Source: Variovorax sp. Sphag1AA (lineage in GTDB: Bacteria; Pseudomonadota; Gammaproteobacteria; Burkholderiales; Burkholderiaceae_C). Taken from it: a DNA stretch of 64,000 nucleotides. This document shows positions 1 through 8,141 of this stretch, piece after piece. A program made the translations under genes and the position numbers. Under the pieces are notes generated by a model that saw only the letters and a list, made by a program, of their open reading frames with translations, was not told where the DNA came from and did not search any database. The DNA lies in NCBI RefSeq assembly GCF_014192575.1, contig NZ_JACHYC010000002.1, forward strand, positions 372,001-436,000, read 5' to 3'. Positions within the stretch are counted from its first letter, which is position 1. Each line of letters begins with the position of its first letter.

Positions 1-751
1 ACAGATTCGAAAGCGCGTCCTCCCGTCCTGGCGCGGCGCTGGCCTCGCCATCGAAGTGCAGCGTGGAGCCGTTCCATCGACCGCTGCCGCTCAGTTGCAG
101 GCCGCTGCCTTCGCGCGTGGTCAGGAGCAGACTCGGCGAAGGACCGCCTTCGAGCGCGACCCGATAGCTCCCCATGGGCTTCAGGGTCGAGAGACTGGAG
201 GAAATGTCGGTCGCGTCGAGAACTGCGCGGCCTGCAAACGAGAGCTGGGGGCCGTTCCACTTCAAGGCGAAGGACTGCATCGAGACGTCCATGGTGCCGT
301 CGAGCTTGAGCGTGTTCCAGGGCGCGCCGAAGCCAGTCAGCATTGCGGCGGGCCAGCGCGACTGGCCATCGCCCCATGCGAGTTCGAGGCCGTTGGGGCG
401 CGGCCGCGCCCTGAGTTCCAAGGGTTTGGTGGCGCAGCAGGGAATGTCCAGCGCGGCGGCGACGCCGTCCCAGCGGGGGCGCAGCGTCCAGCCGAGGCTG
501 CCCGGCAGCGAGACCGCTTCGGCACCACCCGCGCCGCTCGTAAACACCAGACCCGCCGTACCGGTCCAGACCGTCCCGCGTGCATTGACCAGCTTCAGGT
601 GGCCGTTGCTCCACTGGGACAGTCCGGCCGCCAGCCAACGTGCCGGCGCGAAGAAGGAAAGCGCGATCGCGATGCCGACCAACCCGCCGAGCGCCGCCCA
701 GCGCCAGCCGGAGGCGCCGTCGGAACTCAGGGCGGGACGTGGTGTTGCCAT
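1..751 (-). CDS. gspN: Type II secretion system protein N (3' end beyond window)
   Basis: GspN is an inner-membrane component of the type II secretion machine. The frame is open from an ATG at 749-751 to the window edge, about 250 codons, so it is nearly complete for a family of roughly 250 residues. It has one N-terminal membrane segment (about residues 17-36) followed by a beta-rich periplasmic domain with repeated short W/G/L strands. It starts 3 bp after the gspM stop and closes the visible minus-strand run gspG-H-I-J-K-L-M-N. The secretin, ATPase and platform genes (gspD, E, F) are not in the window and may lie beyond base 1. The call rests mainly on position after gspM and on topology. 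Confidence 0.85.
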   Translation of the reverse strand, partial: MATPRPALSSDGASGWRWAALGGLVGIAIALSFFAPARWLAAGLSQWSNGHLKLVNARGTVWTGTAGLVFTSGAGGAEAVSLPGSLGWTLRPRWDGVAAALDIPCCATKPLELRARPRPNGLELAWGDGQSRWPAAMLTGFGAPWNTLKLDGTMDVSMQSFALKWNGPQLSFAGRAVLDATDISSSLSTLKPMGSYRVALEGGPSPSLLLTTREGSGLQLSGSGRWNGSTLHFDGEASAAPGREDALSNL

Positions 752-754
752 GAT

Positions 755-1327
755 TCAGCGTGCCGGCAGGCTCATGACGAGAGTGCCGTCCCAGCGCGAG
801 CCCGAAGGTTCGGTGCCGGAGGGACCAGCGGCGCCAGGCGCAGGCGACTTGCCGCCAGGTTGTGCGCTCTGTTGCGTGTTGCGCGTCAGGTGGACCTCGC
901 GGGGCACCGCCCGGGCGTTGCTGCGGACCTGCGCGAACCACTGCGCCAGCGTTTCGGCGGATGCGCCGCGCACTGCGATGGTCGCGCCTTCGCCAACGCC
1001 TGCGGATTGCAACTGGCCCGCGCCGCGCAGGTCTTCACGCACGGAGGTTTCGAGGCTGCGCATGGCGTCGTCGCGACTCGCGCGCGGCTGCGATTGAAGT
1101 GCCTTGGCCTGCGCCTGCAGGTTCGTCATGTTCTGCAGTTGCGCGTCGAGCTGCGCGTGTTCGGCAGGGGCGGAAGACAGCGTGCGCAGGGCTGGTGCGA
1201 GGCCGATCCACCAGAAGAGAGCAACCACCACTAGCACGCCGGCGGCAATGACGAGGCGCTGCTCGCGCGCTTCGAGTTCGGGCCACCACGCTTGCCAGCG
1301 GGCTTCGACCGTTTCGGTCCACTTCAT
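755..1327 (-). CDS. gspM: Type II secretion system protein M
   Basis: GspM is a small bitopic inner-membrane protein that partners GspL in the assembly platform of the type II secretion system. The 190-residue product has a short cytoplasmic start with EARWQAWWPELEAREQR, one membrane helix at about residues 25-44, then a periplasmic coiled-coil and ferredoxin-like domain. The C-terminal third is Pro/Gly/Ser rich (SGTEPSGSRW region). Its start overlaps the gspL stop by 4 bp, indicating translational coupling, and its stop is 3 bp before the gspN start. Confidence 0.92.
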   Translation of the reverse strand: MKWTETVEARWQAWWPELEAREQRLVIAAGVLVVVALFWWIGLAPALRTLSSAPAEHAQLDAQLQNMTNLQAQAKALQSQPRASRDDAMRSLETSVREDLRGAGQLQSAGVGEGATIAVRGASAETLAQWFAQVRSNARAVPREVHLTRNTQQSAQPGGKSPAPGAAGPSGTEPSGSRWDGTLVMSLPAR

Positions 1328-2532
1328 CGCATTGCCTCCGCCTGCACGAGGAGCAGGTCACCCTCGCTGCGCGCGCTGTAGCCGCGCGAAGAAAGCGCCG
1401 AGGTCACGTTGGTCAGTTCTGAAGGCTTCAGACCCAGCCCGCGAAGGCGAAGCTGACCGCCGCCGAAATCGATCGCCGTGGGCACGCGCCCGCGCGGGAG
1501 GCTCGCGGAGAGCGCACCCAGCATGGGTTCGAAATCGCTCGACGTGACGCCACCGGTGGCCTGCTGCAGCGCCGCGACCTCGCGCGACATCTGCACCGGC
1601 GCATCGACCACGAGCTGCACCGAGGGAAAGGTCTGCGTGAGCACGTTGCGCACCGCGCCGCGCTTGGCTTCGAGGGCGTTGCGCTCCTTCCATGCCCATG
1701 CATTGAGGCCGATGAGCTGTGCCAGCACCAGCACTAGCGCACCCCAGCGTGCCGCACGCCAACGGCGGCCGCGCCAGAGCTCGCGCGAGATCGCTGCGAG
1801 CTTCTTGGTCGCGCGGGCGCGTCCGGTGGAGGCGAGGTCGAACTGGGCGAGGTCCCAGGGCGATTCGCTGGCCTGGAGCCAGCGCTCGGCGGGCTTGATG
1901 ATCGGCACACGCTGGCCGAGGACGCTTTCGGCCAACTCGGAGACAGCGGGTTCAGCCATTGCGCTCGTGTTGGGCGGAAGCGTGCCCGCCAGTGCGAGGC
2001 CCGTGCTGTCGAAGGGCAGCGTCGTGACGCCGTCCGGGCCGGTGATCACGCAGACCGGCGCGTCGGGCTCGCCGATGACGAAGAGCATCGAAGGGCCGTC
2101 CGCAGGGGCGGGCGCGAATTCGGGAATGATGCGTGCGACGCGGCGGCCGGCTGCCTCCAGCGCCTGGACGGCGCTGCGCAGCCAGATCCGGTTGCATGCG
2201 GCCACCCAGATCGGGGCGCCCGCGCTGGCGCCGGGTTCCAGCGCGAAATGCAGGGACTCGGGGTCGTCGAGGAGATGGTCTTCAAGCAGGCCGTTGAGCA
2301 CGGAGCGCAGCTTGGCGCCGCTGCTCATGCTGCCCTGCGGCAGCGTGACCTGATGCCAGGACAGTGCCGCAATCGGCACGCAGAGCACGACTTCATCGCT
2401 CGACGGCAACAGGGCCGCGGGCGCGGTCCCTTGGGCGTTGAGCCTGCGGCCGTCGCCGGACCAGTCCGCCCAGCCGTATTCGGCGGTGACCGAACCGGAT
2501 GTGAGAGGAATAGTTACAAGCAGCACGGACAT
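1324..2532 (-). CDS. gspL: Type II secretion system protein L
   Basis: GspL links the cytoplasmic secretion ATPase GspE to the inner-membrane platform. From the ATG at 2530-2532 (MSVLLV) the product has 402 residues: an actin-like cytoplasmic domain over about the first 255, one membrane helix around 262-281, and a periplasmic domain that pairs with GspM. The frame stays open to a TTG at 2574, but the extra 14 residues are hydrophilic and unlike the family start, so the ATG is preferred. Neither start has a strong ribosome site. A 131-bp gap separates it from gspK, whereas the other genes of the run overlap or almost touch. Confidence 0.9.
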   Translation of the reverse strand: MSVLLVTIPLTSGSVTAEYGWADWSGDGRRLNAQGTAPAALLPSSDEVVLCVPIAALSWHQVTLPQGSMSSGAKLRSVLNGLLEDHLLDDPESLHFALEPGASAGAPIWVAACNRIWLRSAVQALEAAGRRVARIIPEFAPAPADGPSMLFVIGEPDAPVCVITGPDGVTTLPFDSTGLALAGTLPPNTSAMAEPAVSELAESVLGQRVPIIKPAERWLQASESPWDLAQFDLASTGRARATKKLAAISRELWRGRRWRAARWGALVLVLAQLIGLNAWAWKERNALEAKRGAVRNVLTQTFPSVQLVVDAPVQMSREVAALQQATGGVTSSDFEPMLGALSASLPRGRVPTAIDFGGGQLRLRGLGLKPSELTNVTSALSSRGYSARSEGDLLLVQAEAMR

Positions 2533-2663
2533 GGACGGAGAAAAAGGGTCGTCATTGTAGGTGCGGGACGACAATTGCCGCTACAGATTTGATAGCGTCC
2601 CATACAGGAGCTGCGCGCGTTGCGAATATTCTTGACCTAATCAATGACAGTTGAACTCAGCCG

Positions 2664-3770
2664 TCAGGTTTTCGGCGGCAGGACCGTGGCGCCCGCGCCA
2701 CGCTCACGCCACACGATGCGGACGTTGATACCGTCTCTCTGAAGCAGGGTCCGTTCCTCGACCCATGCGCTGTCCAGGCGCAAGCGCGCCTGCACTTCGA
2801 AGTAGCTCGTGGCCACGCTGTATTGGTTGGTGTCGGTGAACTGGGTCGAGCTTTCCTGTACTAGCGCACTGGCATCGCCAACGGTTCGGAAATAGCTCCG
2901 CGAGCGGCGTTCGACCAGGCGCTTGGCGCTGGCCATATCGAGCTTCGGCGCGCTCGCGTAGATCGCTTCGGCAGTGGCCGTATTCAGGTTGAGCGGCGTT
3001 CGCACCGGGAGCACTGTCACGTACGGTTCCAGCGCCGCCGCGGTCGATGAGGAAAGCCCGAGCCAGACGAGTTGGTAGGTGTGTTGGGGAATCAGCGGCC
3101 CGGTGCCCGGGGTGTTGCTTGTCGTCGTGGTGCCTGTCGTGCCGGTTGTTCCGGTCGTGGACGTGGTGGACGTCGATCCGGTCGACGTGGTCGAAGTCGT
3201 TCCGGTTGTCGTGGTCGTGGTAGTGCCCGTTGTTCCGCTGCTGCTGGTGGTTGCGGCCGGCGGCAGTGCCAGTTGCAGGTTGCTGACGAGCACGCCGACC
3301 TCGGCCGCTGGCAGGTCGAGCAACTGGAAGAGCTTGTTGAACGCTGCGACGGCCGATTCCACCGGCTTGCCGTCCGCGACCAGATTCATGACGTTGAGCT
3401 TGGATTGCGCGTCGATGATCTGCCCCGAAAGGAAGGCGTCCGGCACGCCTTCAAGCATGTCGCTGGAGATGTTCTTGTCCGCTGCCAGGAAGCTCGACAG
3501 CTTTGCCTCCGCCAGCGGAATGGCCCAAGGCTCGGCGAGGTGATCGGCGCCGCCGCTGGCCGCGCTCGCGCGGGCGTCCTCGCGGAGGATCAGCCGTGAC
3601 CAGTCCAGCGCCCCGACCAGCACCCAGCCCGACTGCACGCGAGCCCGCTCGGCCCCTTCGACTTCCGTGGAACGCCACTGCTGCCACAGCGCAGCCGCCG
3701 CGAAGGTCGCGACCAGCGTCACGGTGAGCATGGCGGCCAGCAGGGCCGCGCCGCGCTGGGTCCGCTTCAT
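2664..3770 (-). CDS. gspK: Type II secretion minor pseudopilin K with Thr-rich insert
   Basis: GspK is the large minor pseudopilin at the tip of the type II secretion pseudopilus. The 368-residue product begins MKRTQRGAALLAAMLTVTL, a prepilin cleavage and membrane segment. As is normal for GspK, the +5 Glu of other pseudopilins is absent. An alpha-helical insert domain and a Ca-binding pseudopilin fold follow. Residues 171-224 are almost pure Thr/Ser/Gly with runs such as TTTTTTT and repeated TTG, which is not a core part of the fold and probably forms a flexible surface loop. It overlaps gspJ by 4 bp. Confidence 0.93.
   Translation of the reverse strand: MKRTQRGAALLAAMLTVTLVATFAAAALWQQWRSTEVEGAERARVQSGWVLVGALDWSRLILREDARASAASGGADHLAEPWAIPLAEAKLSSFLAADKNISSDMLEGVPDAFLSGQIIDAQSKLNVMNLVADGKPVESAVAAFNKLFQLLDLPAAEVGVLVSNLQLALPPAATTSSSGTTGTTTTTTTGTTSTTSTGSTSTTSTTGTTGTTGTTTTSNTPGTGPLIPQHTYQLVWLGLSSSTAAALEPYVTVLPVRTPLNLNTATAEAIYASAPKLDMASAKRLVERRSRSYFRTVGDASALVQESSTQFTDTNQYSVATSYFEVQARLRLDSAWVEERTLLQRDGINVRIVWRERGAGATVLPPKT
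3099..3260 (-). repeat. Low-complexity ACC/GGT codon repeat inside gspK
   Basis: On the coding strand this 162-bp stretch is built of Thr (mostly ACC/ACG/ACA), Gly and Ser codons in imperfect 3-, 6- and 9-bp units. All units are multiples of three, so slippage would change the loop length without breaking the frame. It encodes GspK residues 171-224. Confidence 0.85.
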
Positions 3771-4414
3771 GACTTGGGCACCGTGACGGAAGGACGCACC
3801 CAGTCGCGCGTGATCGTGCCTGACAGCGCTGCGCCCGGGGGAATGTTGATGACCAGCCTGACGCCGTCAGGCAGAGGCGTGCTGGTGCCCAGCGCATCGG
3901 CGCTGACGGCCGGGCCCCAGGCGTCGTTGCGGAAGTAGTAGATCTGCCATTCCTGCATCGGCAGAAGGTCGACTTCGGCGTCGCCCGCATCGTTGGAGCT
4001 GCCCTGCGCCCACGCAGCCGCGCGCTCCCATGCCTGTTGCCAATCGGCCTGGGTGGTGAAGCCCGGCGACTGCCAGCGGCGCCAACGTGTCCCCGTGGCG
4101 GGATCGGTTCGCAGCGCCCATGCCACGACATAGACGCGCGGCGTGTCGCCATCGGTGCTGCGCCGGGTGAGGCGCAGCACGCGACCGTCCCAGTCGATGG
4201 CGCGTATCCGTGACAGTGCCACCGTGGCGTCGAGGTCGGCGCCCCATTGGCTCAGGGCCGTCTGCAGGGTGAGGATCGCGTCCCCGCGCTCGCGGTTCTG
4301 TGCTTCCGCACGGGCCATTCCGTCCAAGCCGCGCCAGCTCATGATCGCGAGCAGCGCCATGACCGCAATCGCGACCAGGAGCTCGATGAGCGTGAAGCCT
4401 TTCGAGCGGCGCAT
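3767..4414 (-). CDS. gspJ: Type II secretion minor pseudopilin J
   Basis: GspJ is a minor pseudopilin that forms the tip complex with GspI and GspK. The 215-residue product has a classic type III leader: MRRSKG then FTLIELLVAIAVMALL, with Gly at the cleavage site, N-terminal Phe and Glu at +5. The remaining residues form a mixed alpha/beta periplasmic domain (motif WRGLDGMAR just after the helix). The ATG overlaps the gspI stop by 1 bp, and its own stop overlaps the gspK start by 4 bp. Confidence 0.95.
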   Translation of the reverse strand: MRRSKGFTLIELLVAIAVMALLAIMSWRGLDGMARAEAQNRERGDAILTLQTALSQWGADLDATVALSRIRAIDWDGRVLRLTRRSTDGDTPRVYVVAWALRTDPATGTRWRRWQSPGFTTQADWQQAWERAAAWAQGSSNDAGDAEVDLLPMQEWQIYYFRNDAWGPAVSADALGTSTPLPDGVRLVINIPPGAALSGTITRDWVRPSVTVPKS

Positions 4415-4779
4415 CAGTAGCGCCCCACGACGGTCGACACGCGCAGCACCGGCGCCTGATACACATCGACGACCTGCACGTCCACGCGGCGGAAGTTGGG
4501 ATTCAGCGTGGCGCTGGTCGAGACCGTCACGCCGAACTCGGTGTTGGCCTGGACGCAGGTCAGGCCCGAATCGCCGACCGCGGGCAACTGCTTGGCGAGA
4601 CGTGCCTTGATGAGTTCGTTCTCGGCGCAGATCTGGGCGAGCATGACGTCGGACTGGCGCTGCGCATTGCGTGTGAGCGCCATGGTCGCCTGCGTGCCGG
4701 CGGCCAGCGCGATCGCGACGATACCCAGCGCGACGAGCACTTCGATCAGCGTGAAGCCGGCTTGGCGAGCGAGCCTCAT
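4414..4779 (-). CDS. gspI: Type II secretion minor pseudopilin I
   Basis: GspI is the small minor pseudopilin that nucleates the GspIJK tip. The 121-residue product starts MRLARQAG with the prepilin signal FTLIEVLVALGIVAIAL. I chose the ATG at 4777-4779 because it places the cleavage Gly 8 residues in and overlaps the gspH stop by 4 bp. A longer open frame to 4962 gives an Arg-rich extension that only mirrors gspH in another frame. The length is typical of the family. Confidence 0.95.
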   Translation of the reverse strand: MRLARQAGFTLIEVLVALGIVAIALAAGTQATMALTRNAQRQSDVMLAQICAENELIKARLAKQLPAVGDSGLTCVQANTEFGVTVSTSATLNPNFRRVDVQVVDVYQAPVLRVSTVVGRY

Positions 4780-5279
4780 GGCGTCATCACCGTGAACGGC
4801 CGCAGGCCGTCGGTGCCTACGATCAGGCTGCGATTGGGTAGCGTCTCGGAGGTCAGCAGGACCTGCTGCGACGCGATGATCGGATCGGGCCCGAGCTGCA
4901 GTGCCGGCAGCGCCACGCGGGCCGCTGACATCGGCTGGGCCGCGATGCCTTCGGCGAGCCACGTGTTCGGCAGCGTGCCGGCCGGCAAGCCGTCGAAAGT
5001 GAAGTTGCCAGGGCCTTCCGGCGTGAGCCGCCAGCGCACGACAATGCCGCTGGCACGCGACTGCGCACGCGCCGATTCGAACAGCGCTGCGAGCCTTTCC
5101 GCTTCACGGTCGAGCGCCGCCTGGCTGGAATCACGCATCGCGAAGCTGACGCCCGCGGTGGCGACCGCGATGATCGCGATCACGACCAGGAGCTCGAGCA
5201 GCGTGAATCCGCGATTTGCGCGGCGTGCCTGCCGGAAAGGTCGCCAGCCGCGCCTACTGCCAACTGCCGATGTCGGCAT
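4776..5279 (-). CDS. gspH: Type II secretion minor pseudopilin H
   Basis: GspH is a minor pseudopilin of the type II secretion pseudopilus. The 167-residue product has a rather long basic leader (24 residues, MPTSAVGSRRGW onward) before the cleavage site and helix GFTLLELLVVIAIIAVA. No closer ATG, GTG or TTG exists in frame, so the ATG at 5277-5279 is taken even though it lies 26 bp inside the end of gspG. The C-terminal domain is beta-rich, as expected of GspH/FimT proteins. Confidence 0.93.
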   Translation of the reverse strand: MPTSAVGSRRGWRPFRQARRANRGFTLLELLVVIAIIAVATAGVSFAMRDSSQAALDREAERLAALFESARAQSRASGIVVRWRLTPEGPGNFTFDGLPAGTLPNTWLAEGIAAQPMSAARVALPALQLGPDPIIASQQVLLTSETLPNRSLIVGTDGLRPFTVMTP

Positions 5280-5694
5280 TCTTGCCCTCGCCGCCGGGCT
5301 GGCCGTCGGCGCCGAGCGAGAGCACGTCGACCTCGCCCTTGATGCCCGGATTCATGTACTGGTAGGGATGGCCCCAGGGATCGTTGGGGAGCTTGTCGAT
5401 ATAGGGCTTCCAGTTGGGTGCCGCCGGCCCGGTGGTGGGGCGTGCAACCAGTGCCTGCAGGCCCTGTTCTCCGGTCGGGTAGCGCTGGTTGTCCAGCCGG
5501 TAGAGCTTGAGCGCCTGCATCAGGTTGTTGATGTCGGTCTTGGCTGCGGTCACACGCGCGTCATCCGCGCGTTCGATGACGTTGGGCACGATCAGCGCAG
5601 CGAGCACGCCGATGATGACCAGCACCACCATCAGTTCGATCAGCGTGAAGCCGCGCTGCAGGGTGCGCGAAATGGAGCGGTAGGAAAGGGGCAT
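5254..5694 (-). CDS. gspG: Type II secretion major pseudopilin G
   Basis: GspG is the major subunit of the type II secretion pseudopilus, the piston that drives substrates through the secretin. The 146-residue product has the leader MPLSYRSISRTLQRG and helix FTLIELMVVLVIIGVLAALI. The family C-terminal signature is present: DPWGHPY, a GADGQPGGEG calcium loop and an aromatic end (IGSW). It is the first gene of the minus-strand run and is divergent from gspC across a 67-bp gap that must hold both promoters. Confidence 0.97.
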   Translation of the reverse strand: MPLSYRSISRTLQRGFTLIELMVVLVIIGVLAALIVPNVIERADDARVTAAKTDINNLMQALKLYRLDNQRYPTGEQGLQALVARPTTGPAAPNWKPYIDKLPNDPWGHPYQYMNPGIKGEVDVLSLGADGQPGGEGKNADIGSWQ

Positions 5695-5761
5695 GGATTT
5701 GAATGAGAACCCGTGAGGGAGGGCGACGTCGCCGGTGTTCGCTGAATGATAATCCGGCCTT

Positions 5762-6424
5762 ATGTCAGTCCCTTACGCACCTGCCCGATGGCCCGCAGCC
5801 GCTACGACGGCCGGTATCTGGGCGCTCGCGGCAGCGAGCGTCGTGTTCTGGGGGCTGAGATTGGCGGCGCCCTCTGACGCGATCGCGCCGCCGGCCGTCC
5901 TCAAGGCCGCGCTGGAGCCCGATCCGGCTGCTGTGGCCCAGATGCTGGGCGCTGTCTCCAACCAGCCTGTCGCTGCTGCCACACCCGAGGCCGCAAGCCG
6001 TTTCGCATTGCTCGGCGTGGTGGCAGATGCGGATCAGCAGGGCGCTGCACTCATCGCGGTCGATGGCAAGCCTGCGCGCCCGTTCAAGGTCGGCGCCAAG
6101 GTGGCTGATGGGTTCGTGCTTCAGTCGGTGACGACGCGGGGAGCCGCTCTTGGTCCGAGCGCAGATGGCAAGGCGGCCTTGACGCTGCAACTGCCGACGC
6201 GGCCTTTGGCCATCCCGTCACCGCCGCAACCATTTCAGCCGTCGCAGCCGGCGGTGATGGCGCCTCCACAACCGGCCTTCGCAGCACCGCCGCAACCGGC
6301 GGTTGCGGCACCGCAGTCACCGGCGGGTGCGCCGCCTGCCGTGACGGCTCCGCCACCGCTCCCGCCGAACTTCCCCGTACCAGGGGTCGCGCCGGTGATG
6401 GCGCCGCCGGCCGAGCCGACCTGA
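5762..6424 (+). CDS. gspC: GspC-like type II secretion protein with Pro-rich tail
   Basis: GspC connects the inner-membrane platform to the secretin. The 220-residue product has one membrane helix (about 15-33) and a homology region (about 78-146) containing the FALLGVV strand and DGKPARPFKVG. The C-terminus has no PDZ or coiled-coil domain. Instead, residues 149-220 are a Pro/Ala-rich tail with repeated PPQPA units that could span the periplasm. It lies divergent from gspG, so membership of the system is secure by position. The family is variable and the identification rests on the homology-region pattern. Confidence 0.85.
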   Translation: MSVPYAPARWPAAATTAGIWALAAASVVFWGLRLAAPSDAIAPPAVLKAALEPDPAAVAQMLGAVSNQPVAAATPEAASRFALLGVVADADQQGAALIAVDGKPARPFKVGAKVADGFVLQSVTTRGAALGPSADGKAALTLQLPTRPLAIPSPPQPFQPSQPAVMAPPQPAFAAPPQPAVAAPQSPAGAPPAVTAPPPLPPNFPVPGVAPVMAPPAEPT

Positions 6425-6434
6425 TCGCGCCGGC

Positions 6435-8000
6435 TCAGGCCTGCAGGAAAAGGCGGTAGGCGGGGTTCTGGGTTTCCTCGACGAAGGGGTAGCCCAGCGT
6501 CTGCAGGAATTCGTCAAAAGCCACGTCGTCGGTCGCAGGAACTTGCAGGCCGACGAGGATTCGCCCGTAGTCGGCGCCCTGGTTGCGATAGTGGAAGAGG
6601 CTGATGTTCCAGTTGGGCCGTAGCAGGCTCAGGAACTTCAGCAGTGCGCCGGGACGCTCCGGGAACACGAAGCGCAACAACCTCTCGTCGTGTGCGAGGC
6701 CCGTCCGGCCGCCAACCAGGTGGCGGATGTGCTCCTTCGCAAGCTCGTCGTGCGTGAGGTCGATCGCGCCGAAGCCGTGCGCGACGAAGATGTCGGCGAT
6801 CGTCCTGGATTCGCCCCGCGCCGTGGTGGTCAGGCCGACGAACACATGCGCTTCCTTCGAGTCGCTGATGCGGTAGTTGAACTCCGTGACGTTGCGCGAA
6901 GCACCGGGCAGTTGGCCGACCAGTTCGCAGAAGCGGCGAAAGCTTCCGCGCTCCTCGGGGATCGTGACGGCGAACAGCGCCTCGCGCTCTTCGCCGACCT
7001 CCGCACGCTCCGCGACGAAGCGCAGCCGGTCGAAGTTCATGTTGGCGCCGCACAGGATGGCGGCGTAGGTCTCGCCACGCGTGCCGCGTTCCTCGACATA
7101 CTGCTTGATCGCGGCGACCGCGAGCGCACCCGCGGGCTCGACGATGCTGCGTGTGTCGATGAAGACGTCCTTGATGGCGGCGCAGACGGCATCGGTATCG
7201 ACGGCGATGTACTCATCGACCAGACCGGATGCCAGCCGGAAGGTCTCCTCGCCAACCAGCTTGACGGCGGTGCCGTCGGAGAAGAGGCCCACGTCGGGAA
7301 GCGAAACACGTTGCTTTGCGGCGACCGACTGGATCATGGCGTCCGAATCGTTCATCTGCACGCCGATCACCTTGATCTCCGGTCGCAGCGCCTTGATGTA
7401 GCTGGCCACGCCCGCAATGAGGCCGCCTCCGCCGATCGCGACGAAGACCGCGTCGAGCGGCCCCTGGTGCTGGCGGAGGATCTCCATGGCGATCGTGCCC
7501 TGTCCCGCGATGACGTCCGGATCGTCGAAGGGATGGACGAAGGTCAGGCCGTGCGTCTTCTGCTGCTCAAGGGCATAGACATAGGCGTCGGAGTAGCTGT
7601 CGCCGTGCAGATGGACCTCACCTCCGAGCGCTCGCACCGCATCGATCTTCAGTTGAGGCGTCGTGACTGGCATCACGACCACTGCACGGGTCCCGAGCTT
7701 TCTGGCGCCCAGAGCCACGCCCTGCGCGTGATTTCCGGCCGAGGCGCAGATCACGCCGTTGGCGAGCTGCTCGGGACTCAAGTGCGCCATCTTGTTGTAG
7801 GCGCCGCGCAGCTTGAAGCTGAAGACGGGTTGCTGGTCTTCACGCTTGAGCAGCACGGTGTTGCCGAGCCTTGCGCTCAGCGCGCGCGCCGGCTCGAGCG
7901 CGGATTCGACAGCGACGTCATAGACGCGCGCGGTGAGGATGCGCTTCAGGTAGTCGGCGGGGGTGAGCGAATGGGCTGGCGGGTTCGGGTTGCTGGACAT
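6435..8000 (-). CDS. ilvA: Threonine ammonia-lyase, biosynthetic
   Basis: IlvA deaminates L-threonine to 2-oxobutanoate, the first committed step of isoleucine synthesis, using pyridoxal phosphate. From the ATG at 7998-8000 the product has 521 residues. The PLP lysine lies in FSFKLRGAYNK (Lys63), the phosphate-binding motif SAGNHAQGVA follows, and the glycine loop is GGGGLIAG. The last 190 residues hold two ACT-like regulatory domains, the long allosteric form. The frame remains open upstream to a GTG at 8117, but that extension crosses a terminator hairpin and is rejected. The upstream region contains a probable sRNA and terminator (8046-8135), so ilvA must have its own start site or depend on read-through. 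Confidence 0.96.
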   Translation of the reverse strand: MSSNPNPPAHSLTPADYLKRILTARVYDVAVESALEPARALSARLGNTVLLKREDQQPVFSFKLRGAYNKMAHLSPEQLANGVICASAGNHAQGVALGARKLGTRAVVVMPVTTPQLKIDAVRALGGEVHLHGDSYSDAYVYALEQQKTHGLTFVHPFDDPDVIAGQGTIAMEILRQHQGPLDAVFVAIGGGGLIAGVASYIKALRPEIKVIGVQMNDSDAMIQSVAAKQRVSLPDVGLFSDGTAVKLVGEETFRLASGLVDEYIAVDTDAVCAAIKDVFIDTRSIVEPAGALAVAAIKQYVEERGTRGETYAAILCGANMNFDRLRFVAERAEVGEEREALFAVTIPEERGSFRRFCELVGQLPGASRNVTEFNYRISDSKEAHVFVGLTTTARGESRTIADIFVAHGFGAIDLTHDELAKEHIRHLVGGRTGLAHDERLLRFVFPERPGALLKFLSLLRPNWNISLFHYRNQGADYGRILVGLQVPATDDVAFDEFLQTLGYPFVEETQNPAYRLFLQA

Positions 8001-8045
8001 AGGGCCGCGATCATAGGCCTCTGATCCGCATGCGGCTGCGCCAAG

Positions 8046-8076
8046 AAAAAAGCCCCGGGCCTTGCGGCTCGGGGCT
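8046..8076 (-). terminator. Intrinsic terminator of the sRNA
   Basis: The stem is AGCCCCG (8051-8057) with CGGGGCT (8070-8076), plus an inner GCC/GGC closed by a GNRA tetraloop. Six U follow on the minus strand (8046-8051). It sits 46 bp upstream of the ilvA start and would stop most transcription entering ilvA from the sRNA promoter. Confidence 0.85.
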
Positions 8077-8135
8077 AAATCCACCAATTGGGAGGGTGGA
8101 GGAGACAACCGGTGCACACGGCTTCGTGTGCGATG
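8046..8135 (-). ncRNA. Candidate small RNA with anti-Shine-Dalgarno loops
   Basis: This is a predicted 90-nt RNA on the minus strand. A promoter lies at 8142-8169 (TTGCAA, 16 bp, TATACT). The RNA would fold into three hairpins. Stem 1 is GCACACG/CGUGUGC with loop AAGC (8114-8131). Stem 2 is UCCACC/GGUGGA with loop CUCCCAAUU (8080-8100). The third is a terminator with a GCAA tetraloop followed by six U (8046-8076). The exposed CUCCUCC (about 8098-8104) and CCUCCC are complementary to Shine-Dalgarno sequences, as in C-rich-loop regulatory RNAs such as the cuckoo/CcsR type. An alternative reading is an attenuated leader of ilvA. I saw no Ile/Val/Leu-rich leader peptide to support classical attenuation. 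Confidence 0.6.
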
Positions 8136-8141
8136 AAATAA

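Noticed and set aside
3099..3260. Repeat array suggestive of CRISPR
   Set aside because: The repeats are in-frame codon repeats within gspK, with no spacers, no leader and no cas genes.
8001..8117. A 39-residue N-terminal extension of IlvA from a GTG at 8117
   Set aside because: It would be translated through the terminator hairpin and U6 run, lacks a ribosome site and does not match the IlvA start.
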